The notes: generated by a model from the sequence alone, not told the origin. A stretch of 44,240 nucleotides of DNA from an uncultured Desulfobulbaceae bacterium (GCA_903887485.1 CAISPV010000013.1:1-44240), one strand, 5' to 3'; positions 24,800 through 34,195 are shown, numbered from the stretch's first letter. Numbers and translations: made by a program.

Positions 24800-27700
24800 A
24801 TGAACTTCACTGATATCTTTATCCGTCGTCCTGTCCTTGCCCTGGTGATCAGTCTGGTCATCATTATTGCCGGACTCCAAGCGATTAAAACCGTTAATGT
24901 CCGTCAGTATCCCCGCAGTGAGAATGCAACGGTGACAGTCACCACCGTCTATGTCGGGGCCAGCGCCGAACTGGTGCGGGGGTTCATCACCACCCCGCTG
25001 GAACGGGCCATTGCCGCTGCCGACGGCATTGATTATCTCCAGTCCAAGAGTTCCCAGGGGGTCTCCACCATCAGCGTCCGCCTGAAACTCAACTACGACG
25101 CCACCAAGGCCCTGGCCGAGATCAGCTCCAAGGTCGATCAGGTCCGGGCCGACCTGCCACCTGAGGCGGAGGTGCCGATCATCAACATTGAATCGGCAGA
25201 CAGCCAGTTTGCTGCCGCCTACCTGAGCTTTACCTCGGATGTCCTGAAGCAGAACGAGATCACCGACTATCTGGCGCGGGCCATCCAACCGCGCCTTTCC
25301 GCTCTGGCCGGGGTCCAGCGGGCCGATATCCTGGGGGGCCGCACCTTTGCCATGCGCATCTGGCTCAAACCGGACCGGATGGCGGCCTACAACATCACGC
25401 CGGTGCAGGTACGGCAGGCCCTGGCCGCCAACAACTATCTGGCCGCTCTCGGCCACACCAAAGGATCTCTGATCCAGGTCAACCTCACCGCTGATACCAA
25501 CCTGCGCTCCATCCAGGAGTTCAAACGCCTCATCGTCCGCAGTCAGGATGGCGCCGACATCCGCATTGAGGATATTGGCGACGTAGTGCTCGGCGCTGAA
25601 GACTATGACGCCGAGGTCCGTTTTTCCGGAAAGACCGCTGTATTCATAGGCATCTGGCCCCTGCCCAACGCCAACTCCCTGGATGTCATCGAGCTGGTCA
25701 AAAAAGAGATGTCGGCCATCCAGAAAGACCTGCCCAGCGGCATGCAGGCCCGGATCGCCTATGATAGCACTGATTACATAAACAACGCCATCCACGAGGT
25801 CCTCAAGACCCTGGGTGACACCATGCTCATTGTGGTGGTAATCATCTTTCTTTTCCTCGGCTCCTTCCGCTCGGTCTTTATCCCGGTGGTCACCATTCCC
25901 CTGTCCCTGATCGGGGCAGTCTTTCTCATGCAGGTCTTTGGCTTCACCATCAATCTACTGACCCTGCTCGCCATTGTCCTTTCTGTGGGCTTAGTGGTGG
26001 ACGATGCCATTATCGTGGTCGAAAACGTCGAACGCCATATCCGCAAAGGCCTTAAACCCTTCGATGCCGCCCTTGTCGCCGCCCGCGAACTGGTGGGACC
26101 GATCATCGCCATGACCATCACGCTCGCCGCAGTCTATGCCCCCATCGGCCTGCAGGGCGGACTGACCGGCGCGCTGTTCCGCGAATTTGCCTTTACCCTG
26201 GCCGGGGCCGTGACCATCTCCGGCATCGTCGCTCTGACCCTCTCGCCGATGATGTCGGCCAAACTCCTGAAACCAGGCCTGGCCGAACATGGTCTGGCCG
26301 GACGGATCAGCCGCGGCTTTGATCAGATCAGGGATCGCTATGGCCGCTGGCTGGATCAGACTCTTTCGAGCCGACCGGCAGTCTATCTGGTCTGGATCGT
26401 CATCAGTCTGCTGGCAATTCCCATGTTCAGGATGTCGCCGGTGGAACTGGCACCCGCTGAAGATCAGGGCGTAATATTCGGTATTCTCGATGCCGCAGCC
26501 AACTCCACCCTTGATCAGACCAGCCATTACGCGGCAGCTGCCAACCAGGTCTTTCTCTCTGAGCCGGAAACCAAATTTACCTTTCAGATCACCATGCCCT
26601 CTTCCGGGTTTGGCGGTATGGTAGTCAAACCCTGGGCGGAACGGAAACGCACCGTCTTCCAAATCCTGCCCGAGGTCCAGAAAAAGCTCTCTACCATCCC
26701 CGGTGTCCGCATGTTCCCGGTCATCCGTCCTTCCCTGCCCGGCGGCGGTCAGTTCCCGGTGGAATTTGTCCTGGCCTCGACTGCGGAACCGGAACAGATC
26801 CTCGAGTTTGCCCAGAAATTGCAGATGAAGGCCATGACCAGCCGCAAGTTCGCCTTTCCGCCGCTCATTGACATGAAGATCGATCAGCCGCAGTCCGAGC
26901 TTGTCATCGACCGCGACCGGGTGGCCGATCTCGGACTCAATCTGCAGCAGGTAGGCGCTGACATCGGCTCCATGCTTGGCGGCAATTTCGTCAACCGCTT
27001 TGATATCGCCGGCCGCAGCTACAAGGTCATCCCCCAGATGCAACGGAGCGACCGTCTCAACCCTGAGCAGTTACGCAATATCTACATCACCGGACCAAGC
27101 GGGCAGTTGGTGCCCCTGTCAAGTGTCGCCACCATCCGCAATTCAACGACGGCCCGTTCCATGAACCGCTTTCAGCAGTTGAATGCCGTGATCATCAGCG
27201 GCGTCTCCGTGGTCCCTCTTGATGAGGCCCTGCGATTTCTTGAAGATGAGGCCGCAAAAATTCTTCCCCAGGGCTACGTCCTCGATTATACCGGTGAATC
27301 CCGGCAATTGCGCACAGAAGGCAACCGCTTCCTGCCGGCATTCGGCCTGGCAGTGGTCCTGATCTTCCTGGCGCTGGCCGCCCAGTTCAACAGCTTCCGC
27401 GATCCCTTCGTCATCCTGGCCGGTTCCGTGCCCCTGGCCCTGTTTGGGGCCCTGATCTTCACCTTTCTGAAGATCCCCAACCCCAATATCCCCTTTTGGA
27501 CCAAGGGCTGGACTACCACCCTGAACATCTACTCACAGGTGGGGTTGATCACCCTGGTGGGGCTGGTGGCCAAAAACGGGATTCTTATCGTCGAATTTGC
27601 CAATAAACTCCAGGAAAAAGGCCATTCCAAGCTTGAGGCCGTGCGTGAGGCCGCCCTGACCCGTCTGCGCCCCATCCTGATGACCAGTTGCGCCACCGCC

Positions 27701-27880
27701 GCCGGTCACTTTCCCCTGACGCTCGTCACCGGGGCCGGGGCCGCAGCCCGGAACTCCATCGGTCTGGTGCTGGTCGGCGGGATAGTCATCGGTACCCTTT
27801 TCACCCTTTTTGTGGTACCCTCAATCTATATGCTGATTGCCCAGGATAAAAAGATGAAAGGCCAGGAGGAGAACGTATGA
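24800..27880 (+). CDS. RND efflux permease of the second pump (MexI-like)
   Basis: RND transporter of 1026 aa with 12 TM helices, of a different subgroup from the acrB product at 20003 (start MNFTDIFIRRPVLALVISL, loop QYPRSENATV). The proton relay is Asp401-Asp402 (GLVVDDAIIVVENVE) and Lys925 (LVAKNGILIVEFAN). An insertion of about 15 residues before the last helices (PNPNIPFWTKGWTTTLNIYS) is a feature of this subgroup. It likely pairs with the adaptor at 17537 and the TolC-type gene that follows with an ATGA overlap. No clear ribosome binding site is visible, although CGTACC precedes the ATG. Confidence 0.95.
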   Translation: MNFTDIFIRRPVLALVISLVIIIAGLQAIKTVNVRQYPRSENATVTVTTVYVGASAELVRGFITTPLERAIAAADGIDYLQSKSSQGVSTISVRLKLNYDATKALAEISSKVDQVRADLPPEAEVPIINIESADSQFAAAYLSFTSDVLKQNEITDYLARAIQPRLSALAGVQRADILGGRTFAMRIWLKPDRMAAYNITPVQVRQALAANNYLAALGHTKGSLIQVNLTADTNLRSIQEFKRLIVRSQDGADIRIEDIGDVVLGAEDYDAEVRFSGKTAVFIGIWPLPNANSLDVIELVKKEMSAIQKDLPSGMQARIAYDSTDYINNAIHEVLKTLGDTMLIVVVIIFLFLGSFRSVFIPVVTIPLSLIGAVFLMQVFGFTINLLTLLAIVLSVGLVVDDAIIVVENVERHIRKGLKPFDAALVAARELVGPIIAMTITLAAVYAPIGLQGGLTGALFREFAFTLAGAVTISGIVALTLSPMMSAKLLKPGLAEHGLAGRISRGFDQIRDRYGRWLDQTLSSRPAVYLVWIVISLLAIPMFRMSPVELAPAEDQGVIFGILDAAANSTLDQTSHYAAAANQVFLSEPETKFTFQITMPSSGFGGMVVKPWAERKRTVFQILPEVQKKLSTIPGVRMFPVIRPSLPGGGQFPVEFVLASTAEPEQILEFAQKLQMKAMTSRKFAFPPLIDMKIDQPQSELVIDRDRVADLGLNLQQVGADIGSMLGGNFVNRFDIAGRSYKVIPQMQRSDRLNPEQLRNIYITGPSGQLVPLSSVATIRNSTTARSMNRFQQLNAVIISGVSVVPLDEALRFLEDEAAKILPQGYVLDYTGESRQLRTEGNRFLPAFGLAVVLIFLALAAQFNSFRDPFVILAGSVPLALFGALIFTFLKIPNPNIPFWTKGWTTTLNIYSQVGLITLVGLVAKNGILIVEFANKLQEKGHSKLEAVREAALTRLRPILMTSCATAAGHFPLTLVTGAGAAARNSIGLVLVGGIVIGTLFTLFVVPSIYMLIAQDKKMKGQEENV

Positions 27881-29289
27881 ACCTCATTCAAAACAAGAAA
27901 GGAATTTCCATGAAAAAACAATTATGCCTGGCATCCATTATGCTGACGGCAGGACTTGCCGGACTCTTATTGACTCACACCTTGCAGGCAGAGACTATCA
28001 CGACGGCCACGACAGAAAATGGAAACAAAGAGCCTAGCGCCGCCGTAATCAATAATGGTGAAATTCTCACCATTGCTAAAGTGGTGGCCATTACCCGACA
28101 GAATCAGCCAACAATCCTGGCGGCCAGGGGAAATGTCAATGCCGGCCAGAGCCGGGTTGGTCAAGCAGAGGCCCCCTATTATCCGCAGGTCAACGGTAGT
28201 GGCAGTTACAATCGTTTGTCGCCGGGAATCAATTCATTCGGCATGACCGATAACAATCCCTATAACCGGCTGGCGCTCGCTCTCAATGCCAGTCAGATGA
28301 TCTGTGACTTCGGCAAGACCACCACCAAGGTCGAAATCCAGAAGACCAACCTCGACTCGGCCCGGGCCGATCTGAACGCGGCCGATGATAGCGCCGTCTT
28401 CAATGCCAAACTGGCATATTACAACATCCTGAAGATCGCCCGCAACAAAGAGGTCGCCACGGAAACCGTCAAACAGTTTGAGCAGCATCTGGCCCAGGCC
28501 AAGGGATTCTTCGAGGCCGGGACAAAGCCCAAATACGATGTCACCAAGGCCGAGGTGGATCTCAGCCATGCCAAGCTCGTGCAGATCCAGGTGGACAACA
28601 GCCTGCGGCTGGCCAGGGTTGTTCTTAATAACGCCATGGGCCTGCCCAATGCCCCTGATTATAAGATCGAAGACACACTCACCTCGGCCAGATTTACCCT
28701 CCCCTACGAGCAGGCCCTACCCATGGCCCTGGATCATCGCCCCGATCTCAAGGCCATGGTCCTGAAAAAACAGGCCGCCCTGCAGTCCGTTGATCTCGCC
28801 CGCAAAGGTGATGCCCCCAATCTCTCAGGCAATGCCGGCACCGCCTACACCGGCGACGTAGACACCAACGGCCAGGGATGGAGCGCCGGCGTCGCCCTCA
28901 CCGTCCCGATCTTCAACGGTCACCTGACCCGTCACCAGATTGACGAGGCCCAAGCCAATGCCGACATCATGGCCGCCAATGTGACAACCTTGCAGCAGAG
29001 CATCCACAAGGACGTGGAGCAGAGCTACCTCAATCTCCAGGAGGCCGAAGAGCGGATCGCCACCACCAAACTTGCCATCCAGCAGGCCGAAGAGAATTCC
29101 ACGATCGCCTCCGGCCGGTACAGCGCCGGGGTGGGAAGTCCGGTGGAGGTCACCGATGCCGACATCCTGCTGGTCCAGGCCAAGGCCGACCATAACCAGG
29201 CCCTCTATGACTACCGCATAGCCCAGACCAGCATCGAACAGGCCATCGGCGTGGGCGGGGATAATGGCCAGGCCACAAAATCCGAGTAA
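27877..29289 (+). CDS. TolC-family outer-membrane channel
   Basis: TolC-like outer-membrane protein of 470 aa without a lipobox: signal peptide ending LQA, then two OEP repeats (about 60-250 and 265-455) rich in alternating helices, with the marks GQSRVGQAEAPYYPQ and GVALTVPIFNGH. It starts inside the permease stop codon (ATGA), with AGGAG 6 nt upstream; a second start at 27910 (MKKQLCLASI) also has a good AAAGGA site and would give a shorter n-region. Third component of the tetR-adaptor-RND-channel operon. Confidence 0.93.
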   Translation: MNLIQNKKGISMKKQLCLASIMLTAGLAGLLLTHTLQAETITTATTENGNKEPSAAVINNGEILTIAKVVAITRQNQPTILAARGNVNAGQSRVGQAEAPYYPQVNGSGSYNRLSPGINSFGMTDNNPYNRLALALNASQMICDFGKTTTKVEIQKTNLDSARADLNAADDSAVFNAKLAYYNILKIARNKEVATETVKQFEQHLAQAKGFFEAGTKPKYDVTKAEVDLSHAKLVQIQVDNSLRLARVVLNNAMGLPNAPDYKIEDTLTSARFTLPYEQALPMALDHRPDLKAMVLKKQAALQSVDLARKGDAPNLSGNAGTAYTGDVDTNGQGWSAGVALTVPIFNGHLTRHQIDEAQANADIMAANVTTLQQSIHKDVEQSYLNLQEAEERIATTKLAIQQAEENSTIASGRYSAGVGSPVEVTDADILLVQAKADHNQALYDYRIAQTSIEQAIGVGGDNGQATKSE

Positions 29290-29290
29290 A

Positions 29291-29358
29291 GGAAAGCCTG
29301 AATACAACTCAGGCATCTTTCCGACCGGCCACTCAAGCGCCCTATCGGAAGGCTTTTT
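29291..29358 (+). terminator. Stem-loops at the end of the efflux locus
   Basis: Starting 2 nt after the TolC-type gene stop, GGAAAGCCTGA (29291-29301) pairs with TCAGGC and CTTTCC (29309-29322, three bases bulged). A second region ends AAGGCTTTTTCT at 29349-29360 and can pair with the AAAGCCT at 29293. Likely a transcript end; the exact fold is uncertain. Confidence 0.45.
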
Positions 29359-29457
29359 CTCTGTTTGGACAGATTAACCGGGTCGGGAAAATATCTCTTT
29401 GCAGGAGAGTGATTGCAGGGTGAGTGATTCAGCAGGCCGGGTTGATCGGATTGCCTG

Positions 29458-30774
29458 TTACAGCACCCGGAGTTTGCCGGTTTTCCAGAGAGCGACAGCG
29501 CTGTAAGTCCTTGCCCAAAAATTTGCTTTTTCTTCCGCAGGGTACTTGAAAAAATCCTGTGTCCAATTGAATGACGGATTTTGATACATGTCGCGGAGAA
29601 TGTTGCCGATATGTTTCGGTTTCCAGTGAGCATAAACCAGAAAATCGTAGACAAACCCAATAAGTTTTTTGGGCTGGAGCGCCGAAGGATTGGGGAAATG
29701 AAGAATATTCCGTGTCCAATCCGGGATGTGTTCCTCTTTTTTTGCATATTCCAAGGCCAGTCCGCGGGGAATGTCTTCCTGGCCGTCAAAATCACGGTGA
29801 AACAGAAAAAGATCGGAGGCCTTGTATTCGGCGATAAAATCGATCAGTGTCTCGTTCGAACAGGGGATGAATCCGGAAAATCTCCGGGCATGATCGGCCG
29901 CCTTTTCCAGGTTCCACATGCAATCTAATACAAAATCGATATCGGGTGTTTCGGTTATTTTTTGTCCGTCAAAGTAGGTGCCAATGACATCAACCAGAGG
30001 AGGTTGATGATAATTTCCGTACTTTTCCTGGTTTTTTTTGTGCAGGCTGAAAGGACTGCGAATTGCCCGCATAAAAGGCGAACCTTCGCTCCAGGTATTG
30101 TCAAAGTTGATACAGTGATCAGCGCTATCGGAAATGGTGACCGGCAAAAGTCCGGCGGCTTCATTGCCTTGAAAGGTCTTCATGGCCAGCAGTCCGATAT
30201 ATTCCGCAAGCTTGCCGAGCCCGCTGAACACATGGGCTGCATCCAGGGAGATCCCATACCAGCGCCTGATGTCATGGGGATCAATGTAATTGCAGGCCTT
30301 GATGAGATCGCCTTCCACAAAACCTATTTTCCGCAGCTCTTCAGTCGCTCTCGTTCCCATGATATTTTGAAATAAGAGGTGACAGCCGGAGGGAGTATAA
30401 TCGAGCAGATAAGGAATGCCTTTTGACCGGAAGAGCTCCTCGACAAAGCGCATCGAAGGGACCATCTGCTTGAAAAGTTGTTTTTGAGCTTCCTTGTCCG
30501 TATAGAGTTTGTAGTTCTCCGCTGCAAGAAAGATTTCAATATCTAGCGGCATGAGGACTGAGCCGGACCTCTCTCCGACAATAGGAAGATGAACCTGAAG
30601 CCCCCTTTCCAGGGTAAATTTTTCAAGTTGATCAACCGTGGCTGCTATTGCCGGGAAAATGGTCTCATGCGTCTCTGCCGCCAGCTCATTGCCCGCGGCA
30701 ATAACGTAGTGCCCGAACTGATAACAATTTCTCAGCCGGTCGATTACCCGGCCATAGTATTCTTGCCCATTCAT
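29458..30774 (-). CDS. Uncharacterised protein with primase-polymerase (AEP)-like motifs
   Basis: Protein of 438 aa that I do not recognise as a named family. Three spaced motifs resemble the archaeo-eukaryotic primase superfamily: LDIEIF (Asp78, Glu80) for the first metal pair, then SGCHLLF (Ser129, His132) after a helix ending VEELFRSKGIP, and NFDNTW...RSPFSLHKK (Asp225, Arg239, His245). The spacing (about 52, 93 and 20 residues) is compatible with AEP catalytic cores. The ATG at 30774 is chosen because the longer frame begins with TTG at 30843; its ribosome binding site is weak. Possible DNA or RNA primase, or an inactive relative. Lies 206 bp downstream of yaeQ on the same strand. Confidence 0.6.
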   Translation of the reverse strand: MNGQEYYGRVIDRLRNCYQFGHYVIAAGNELAAETHETIFPAIAATVDQLEKFTLERGLQVHLPIVGERSGSVLMPLDIEIFLAAENYKLYTDKEAQKQLFKQMVPSMRFVEELFRSKGIPYLLDYTPSGCHLLFQNIMGTRATEELRKIGFVEGDLIKACNYIDPHDIRRWYGISLDAAHVFSGLGKLAEYIGLLAMKTFQGNEAAGLLPVTISDSADHCINFDNTWSEGSPFMRAIRSPFSLHKKNQEKYGNYHQPPLVDVIGTYFDGQKITETPDIDFVLDCMWNLEKAADHARRFSGFIPCSNETLIDFIAEYKASDLFLFHRDFDGQEDIPRGLALEYAKKEEHIPDWTRNILHFPNPSALQPKKLIGFVYDFLVYAHWKPKHIGNILRDMYQNPSFNWTQDFFKYPAEEKANFWARTYSAVALWKTGKLRVL

Positions 30775-30980
30775 ATGTTTCTGCGGCTCCCTTCCCTTGT
30801 CAGCCTGGAATAGCATAAAGGTATTTAAATAAGCCAATCTCAAAAACCAAGGACAAGACCCTGCCCTGCTCTGTTCTTCAATGAACCGGACAAAAATTTG
30901 CCCACCATACCAAAAGTCTACGCCTGCAGATACCCAACTGTCAAGCCTACCCCCTGTTTCTCCCTGGCAAGTTTACTTGA

Positions 30981-31517
30981 TTATGCAGCCTGCAATGACA
31001 CCCAAGACACCTCACATTCCGCATGTTCAGCGGCGACATAGGCAGTATCACCGGTAATGGTGACGGAAAGATTCATGGTCCGCTTCACCAGCGCCGCCAA
31101 TTCCTGGATACTTCCCCACGGAAGCTGAAGAACCGCCACCGGCAGCTCATTGAACTTTGCTCGTCCCTGGGCCCACCAGGTATCCGATTTTGAATTAAAG
31201 CTGTAAATCTTAACTGCCGGCGAAATCCGGGTTGCTTTTCGTATTCTGTCAACAGTTGGCTCCCCCACATCGATCCATAATGATATGCGATCATCCAAGG
31301 TGCGGGCCCATATATCGGGCTCTTCCACTGCGCACAGTCCTTTCGTAAACACCAGATACTCCTGGGCATTCAAACAAAAGGCCAGAACACGAGCCATCAT
31401 CCGCTCAAGTGTTTCAGAAGGGTGTTGAGCAACCGTTAAATTGAGCGTGTCATAATAATCCCGGTCGGTATCCGCTAAGGTAATTTTTAATTTATAAATT
31501 GTCGGTTTCAATGCCAT
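30981..31517 (-). CDS. yaeQ: YaeQ family protein
   Basis: Protein of 178 aa of the YaeQ family, close to E. coli YaeQ across its length (MALKPTIYK, DRDYYDTLNLTVAQHPSETLERMMAR, LVFTKGLCAVEEPDIW, LWIDVGEP, IKSDTWW-like region). Published structures assign the fold to the PD-(D/E)XK nuclease superfamily; the biological role is unclear. The ATG at 31517 has CGGAG about 12 nt upstream. A gene remnant overlaps the start by 7 nt, as though a longer upstream gene once was coupled to it. It and the AEP-like gene are on the same strand. Confidence 0.93.
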   Translation of the reverse strand: MALKPTIYKLKITLADTDRDYYDTLNLTVAQHPSETLERMMARVLAFCLNAQEYLVFTKGLCAVEEPDIWARTLDDRISLWIDVGEPTVDRIRKATRISPAVKIYSFNSKSDTWWAQGRAKFNELPVAVLQLPWGSIQELAALVKRTMNLSVTITGDTAYVAAEHAECEVSWVSLQAA

Positions 31518-31627
31518 AACTCGTTGATCTCCGGAAGATGTTCCCACGCCATGCTGTTACGGGCCTTTGCTGCAAATTCGTTTTTGGTTAAAAGAATGAT
31601 TCCGGCATCAACAGCGTAAAACGTGGC
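31511..31627 (-). pseudogene. 3' remnant of a gene that once preceded yaeQ
   Basis: Open minus-strand frame of 38 codons (FYAVDAGIILLTKNEFAAKA, then ARNSMAWEHLPEINELWH) that ends at a TGA overlapping the yaeQ start codon and is cut upstream by an in-frame TAG at 31628-31630. No start codon. The overlap is typical of coupled genes, so I read it as the C-terminus of a lost gene. The family is not recognised. Confidence 0.3.
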
Positions 31628-31673
31628 CTATTCGGCTTCCGCTGGAACGACTGGTTAACATATTGTTATAATG

Positions 31674-32393
31674 TTATTTATTTAAAAAATATGGCAATGT
31701 AATATCATTGATATTGGGTGGGTTACCTATGTCAATTTCTTCCAGTTTTATATTTTTATGTCGATCTACCATGGAGACTAGACAATGGTACAAGAATTCT
31801 ATAAATAAATTTGCTATATTCAATACTTCAGAGAACAACGTTTCTTTTGCAACTTTTGCATCTGATTTGCCTGTGTACTCCAGAATTGTTCTTAATCGTA
31901 TAATATCAGAAATGTAGAAAAAACTGTTTCCTTGGCTTTCTGACAGGTATATTTCTGGTATAAGGTCGGACATCATCGAAGGTATTTGGTTATTAACTTC
32001 ATCAGTATCGTAATGAAATGCAAGTTTGTTTCGAATGTTTTTGATGAGATTGTCTTTTCCAAAATATGTCTTCAATTCCTTTAAACTTCTCTGCGCCTCA
32101 TCTGATAATAGTATTTCGTATTCCTTAGCTAATCTTGATTGAAAGTATGCTTTCTGAAGGAACATCCAACATTCCCACAATTTGCCAGATAATAGACTCG
32201 TAAAAAAAATGCTTTGTGAATGTTGTGCTTTTGCAGCAACACTGTTTTCGGCCTCTTTGTTTGACAAAATAAGTAGTTTTATTAATATGTTAACCTCATT
32301 TAGAATCGTACCAGCTTGGATAAAAAATACCTTTTCAGTTTCAGAAAATAATTCAAGATCATCTTTGGAGAAAAGTACTTTATATAAGTTCAT
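31674..32393 (-). CDS. AT-rich hypothetical protein with a HEPN-like R-x5-H motif
   Basis: Protein of 239 aa, mainly helical, cytosolic, not recognised by family. Residues 120-128 read IRNKLAFHY, an Arg121-x5-His127 spacing like the RNase motif of HEPN proteins, with hydrophobic helices around it; this is suggestive but common by chance. The coding sequence is markedly more AT-rich than its neighbours, which suggests transfer. It lies 156 bp upstream of yaeQ on the same strand; the gene remnant lies between. The ATG at 32393 has no strong ribosome binding site (a TGAGGTTAACAG-like tract lies nearby). Could be a toxin or abortive-infection type protein, but this is only an idea. Confidence 0.65.
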   Translation of the reverse strand: MNLYKVLFSKDDLELFSETEKVFFIQAGTILNEVNILIKLLILSNKEAENSVAAKAQHSQSIFFTSLLSGKLWECWMFLQKAYFQSRLAKEYEILLSDEAQRSLKELKTYFGKDNLIKNIRNKLAFHYDTDEVNNQIPSMMSDLIPEIYLSESQGNSFFYISDIIRLRTILEYTGKSDAKVAKETLFSEVLNIANLFIEFLYHCLVSMVDRHKNIKLEEIDIGNPPNINDITLPYFLNK

Positions 32394-32964
32394 TGCTGTT
32401 TCTTGAGGTTAACAGTGTAATAGACAGAATAGGCCAATATTGTGCTTTGCAAATTCTGCCTATTGATTCTTTTCATTCTGTTCTTCATTTTTTTGGAATG
32501 TCACGCTGTTCATATCTGTTCAATATATTCACATAGCTTTTTGACGTTACCTGATGCAGCAGAAAAACACAAATATCTTCAAAGACATATTGTGTTTTCC
32601 AGGTAACCCCTGGACACATTTGATCACCATGGAATGAAGGAAAACGCGAAACACTACCAATGAACCGGGATGAATCGTGAATCAAACTCGTCCAGAGCAG
32701 GAAGGTGCTGAATCATACCGCCGCCGACAGCAATCCTTATTTAGAAGAACAGGGGCTAAAAAAAAGAAACACAAGACAGAAGATGCCCCTCTCCTTCATT
32801 GCTCGCAGCGAACAATCCCTGTCACGCCATAGCGCCTCCCTGCCATATGTATCATTGATTACTTTCCCCTTCTTTGTTCCCCTCTTTGGCCTTGACAGAG
32901 ATCTTTTTTCGTTGTAAAAATTTTTCCCTTATCATAATTAAACAGTCTCATTCGTTCCTGTCTC
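32394..32964. other. Gene-free region between the AT-rich gene and the glt operon
   Basis: No supported coding region was found on either strand: short open frames lack start sites and known motifs. It contains a first promoter-like pair, TTGACA at 32892-32897 and TAAAAA at 32915-32920 (17-bp spacing), which may be a second promoter of the glt operon. The rest shows no recognisable structure. Confidence 0.4.
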
Positions 32965-32993
32965 TTGACAGTTCGGGGAGCCAACAATACTGT
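32965..32993 (+). promoter_or_regulatory. Sigma70-type promoter of the glutamate synthase operon
   Basis: TTGACA at 32965-32970 and TACTGT at 32988-32993, 17 bp apart, 60 bp before the start codon at 33053. A good -35 with a fair -10. Transcription would begin near 33000. Confidence 0.45.
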
Positions 32994-33052
32994 GTTATTT
33001 CAACCTCTGCCCATACAGGCAGTTTACATTTCATTCATCAGGAGAACAATGC

Positions 33053-34195
33053 ATGTGTCGTTTAGCCCTGAAAACCGCCATTGAACCTTTTTCACCCTAT
33101 GAGGTTCTCACAGCCATGGAAGCCATGCAGGAAGGCTATGATGGCTCCGGGCTTGGCCTGTTATTGCGCGGGCTGCACTTTGAGCATTACAAATACGACT
33201 CAAAGCACCCTGTTCTTTCCGGGATTGCCCACAGTGAAGCCGCCTGGCAGCGTCTGAACAGCATCATGGCGCAACGTGGCTATGAGCTGAAATATGACCA
33301 CGAATTTGAGACCCATCCCGAGATGGTCGAGGCCAAGGATCGCTACCGTTATTTTGTCCGGGTCTACAAGATGCCCCCGGCCTTTGAGGGCAAGAGCACG
33401 GAAGAGATCGAAAACGAACTGATGCTCACTCGCCTCTTCCTGCGGGCCAACGGGGAAGAAAACGGCAGCGACCTCACCGCCTTCTCCTTCTGGCCGGATG
33501 TGGCCATGATCAAGGAAGTGGGCTGGCCCATGGAGATCGGCAACGCCCTGACCCTCCATGACAACCGGATCACCTCCCGGGTCTGCATGGCCCAGGGCCG
33601 GCAGAACACAAACTACGGCATTAACCTCTATGCCTGCCACCCGTTCTTCATCCAGGGCATTGCCACCATGACCAACGGCGAGAATACCGCCTTTGTGCCC
33701 ATCCGCGACTGGCTGCTCGGCAAGCATTTCCCCGGTTACATGGGGTATCAGAGTGACTCCGAGGTCTTTGCCCATATCCTCCATTACACCCTGAAACAGC
33801 TCAAACTGCCCTTGCAGGCATATAAACACATCATCACCCCGCTCAAAAATGCGGAACTGGACAAACATCCTCAGGGCGTTTTCCTGAAAGGGTTGCGTGA
33901 TGCCTGCCGCCGGCTGATCATTGACGGCCCCAATGCCGTTATCGGCACCCTGCCTGACGAGACCTGCCTGCTGGTCATGGATCACAAAAAGATGCGGCCT
34001 GCCACCGTCGGCGGCAGAGACGGAGTCTGGGCCTTTGCCTCCGAGATGTGTGGCGTTGCGGCCATGGTCCCTGACCGTGACCCATCCCTTGATTTTCAAC
34101 CTATGCGTGAACATACAATTATTGTACCACCCGAGAGAAAGGAACTGACAATATGGTCTCAGCTCGATCCGTATCCGTTGGCCCAAGTAGCTTAG
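33053..34195 (+). CDS. Glutamate synthase glutaminase domain protein (class II GATase)
   Basis: Stand-alone glutamine amidotransferase class II subunit, 380 aa, releasing ammonia from glutamine for the synthase. The N-terminal nucleophile is Cys2 (MCRLALK), exposed after Met removal. Features: DGSGLGLLLRG, the RYFVRVYK strand, and the GRQNTNYGINLYACHPFF and NGENTAF loops. It corresponds to the first third of bacterial GltB. The start has AGGAG about 8 nt upstream. It overlaps the next gene by 43 nt. Located in the cytosol with its partner subunits. Confidence 0.88.
   Translation: MCRLALKTAIEPFSPYEVLTAMEAMQEGYDGSGLGLLLRGLHFEHYKYDSKHPVLSGIAHSEAAWQRLNSIMAQRGYELKYDHEFETHPEMVEAKDRYRYFVRVYKMPPAFEGKSTEEIENELMLTRLFLRANGEENGSDLTAFSFWPDVAMIKEVGWPMEIGNALTLHDNRITSRVCMAQGRQNTNYGINLYACHPFFIQGIATMTNGENTAFVPIRDWLLGKHFPGYMGYQSDSEVFAHILHYTLKQLKLPLQAYKHIITPLKNAELDKHPQGVFLKGLRDACRRLIIDGPNAVIGTLPDETCLLVMDHKKMRPATVGGRDGVWAFASEMCGVAAMVPDRDPSLDFQPMREHTIIVPPERKELTIWSQLDPYPLAQVA

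Noticed and set aside
24629-25795. 388-codon minus-strand open frame under the second RND permease
   Set aside because: Antisense to a confident permease gene; composition is that of a reverse-frame shadow.
32485-32685. 66-codon minus-strand open frame
   Set aside because: No ribosome binding site, no known motif, and poor coding character.
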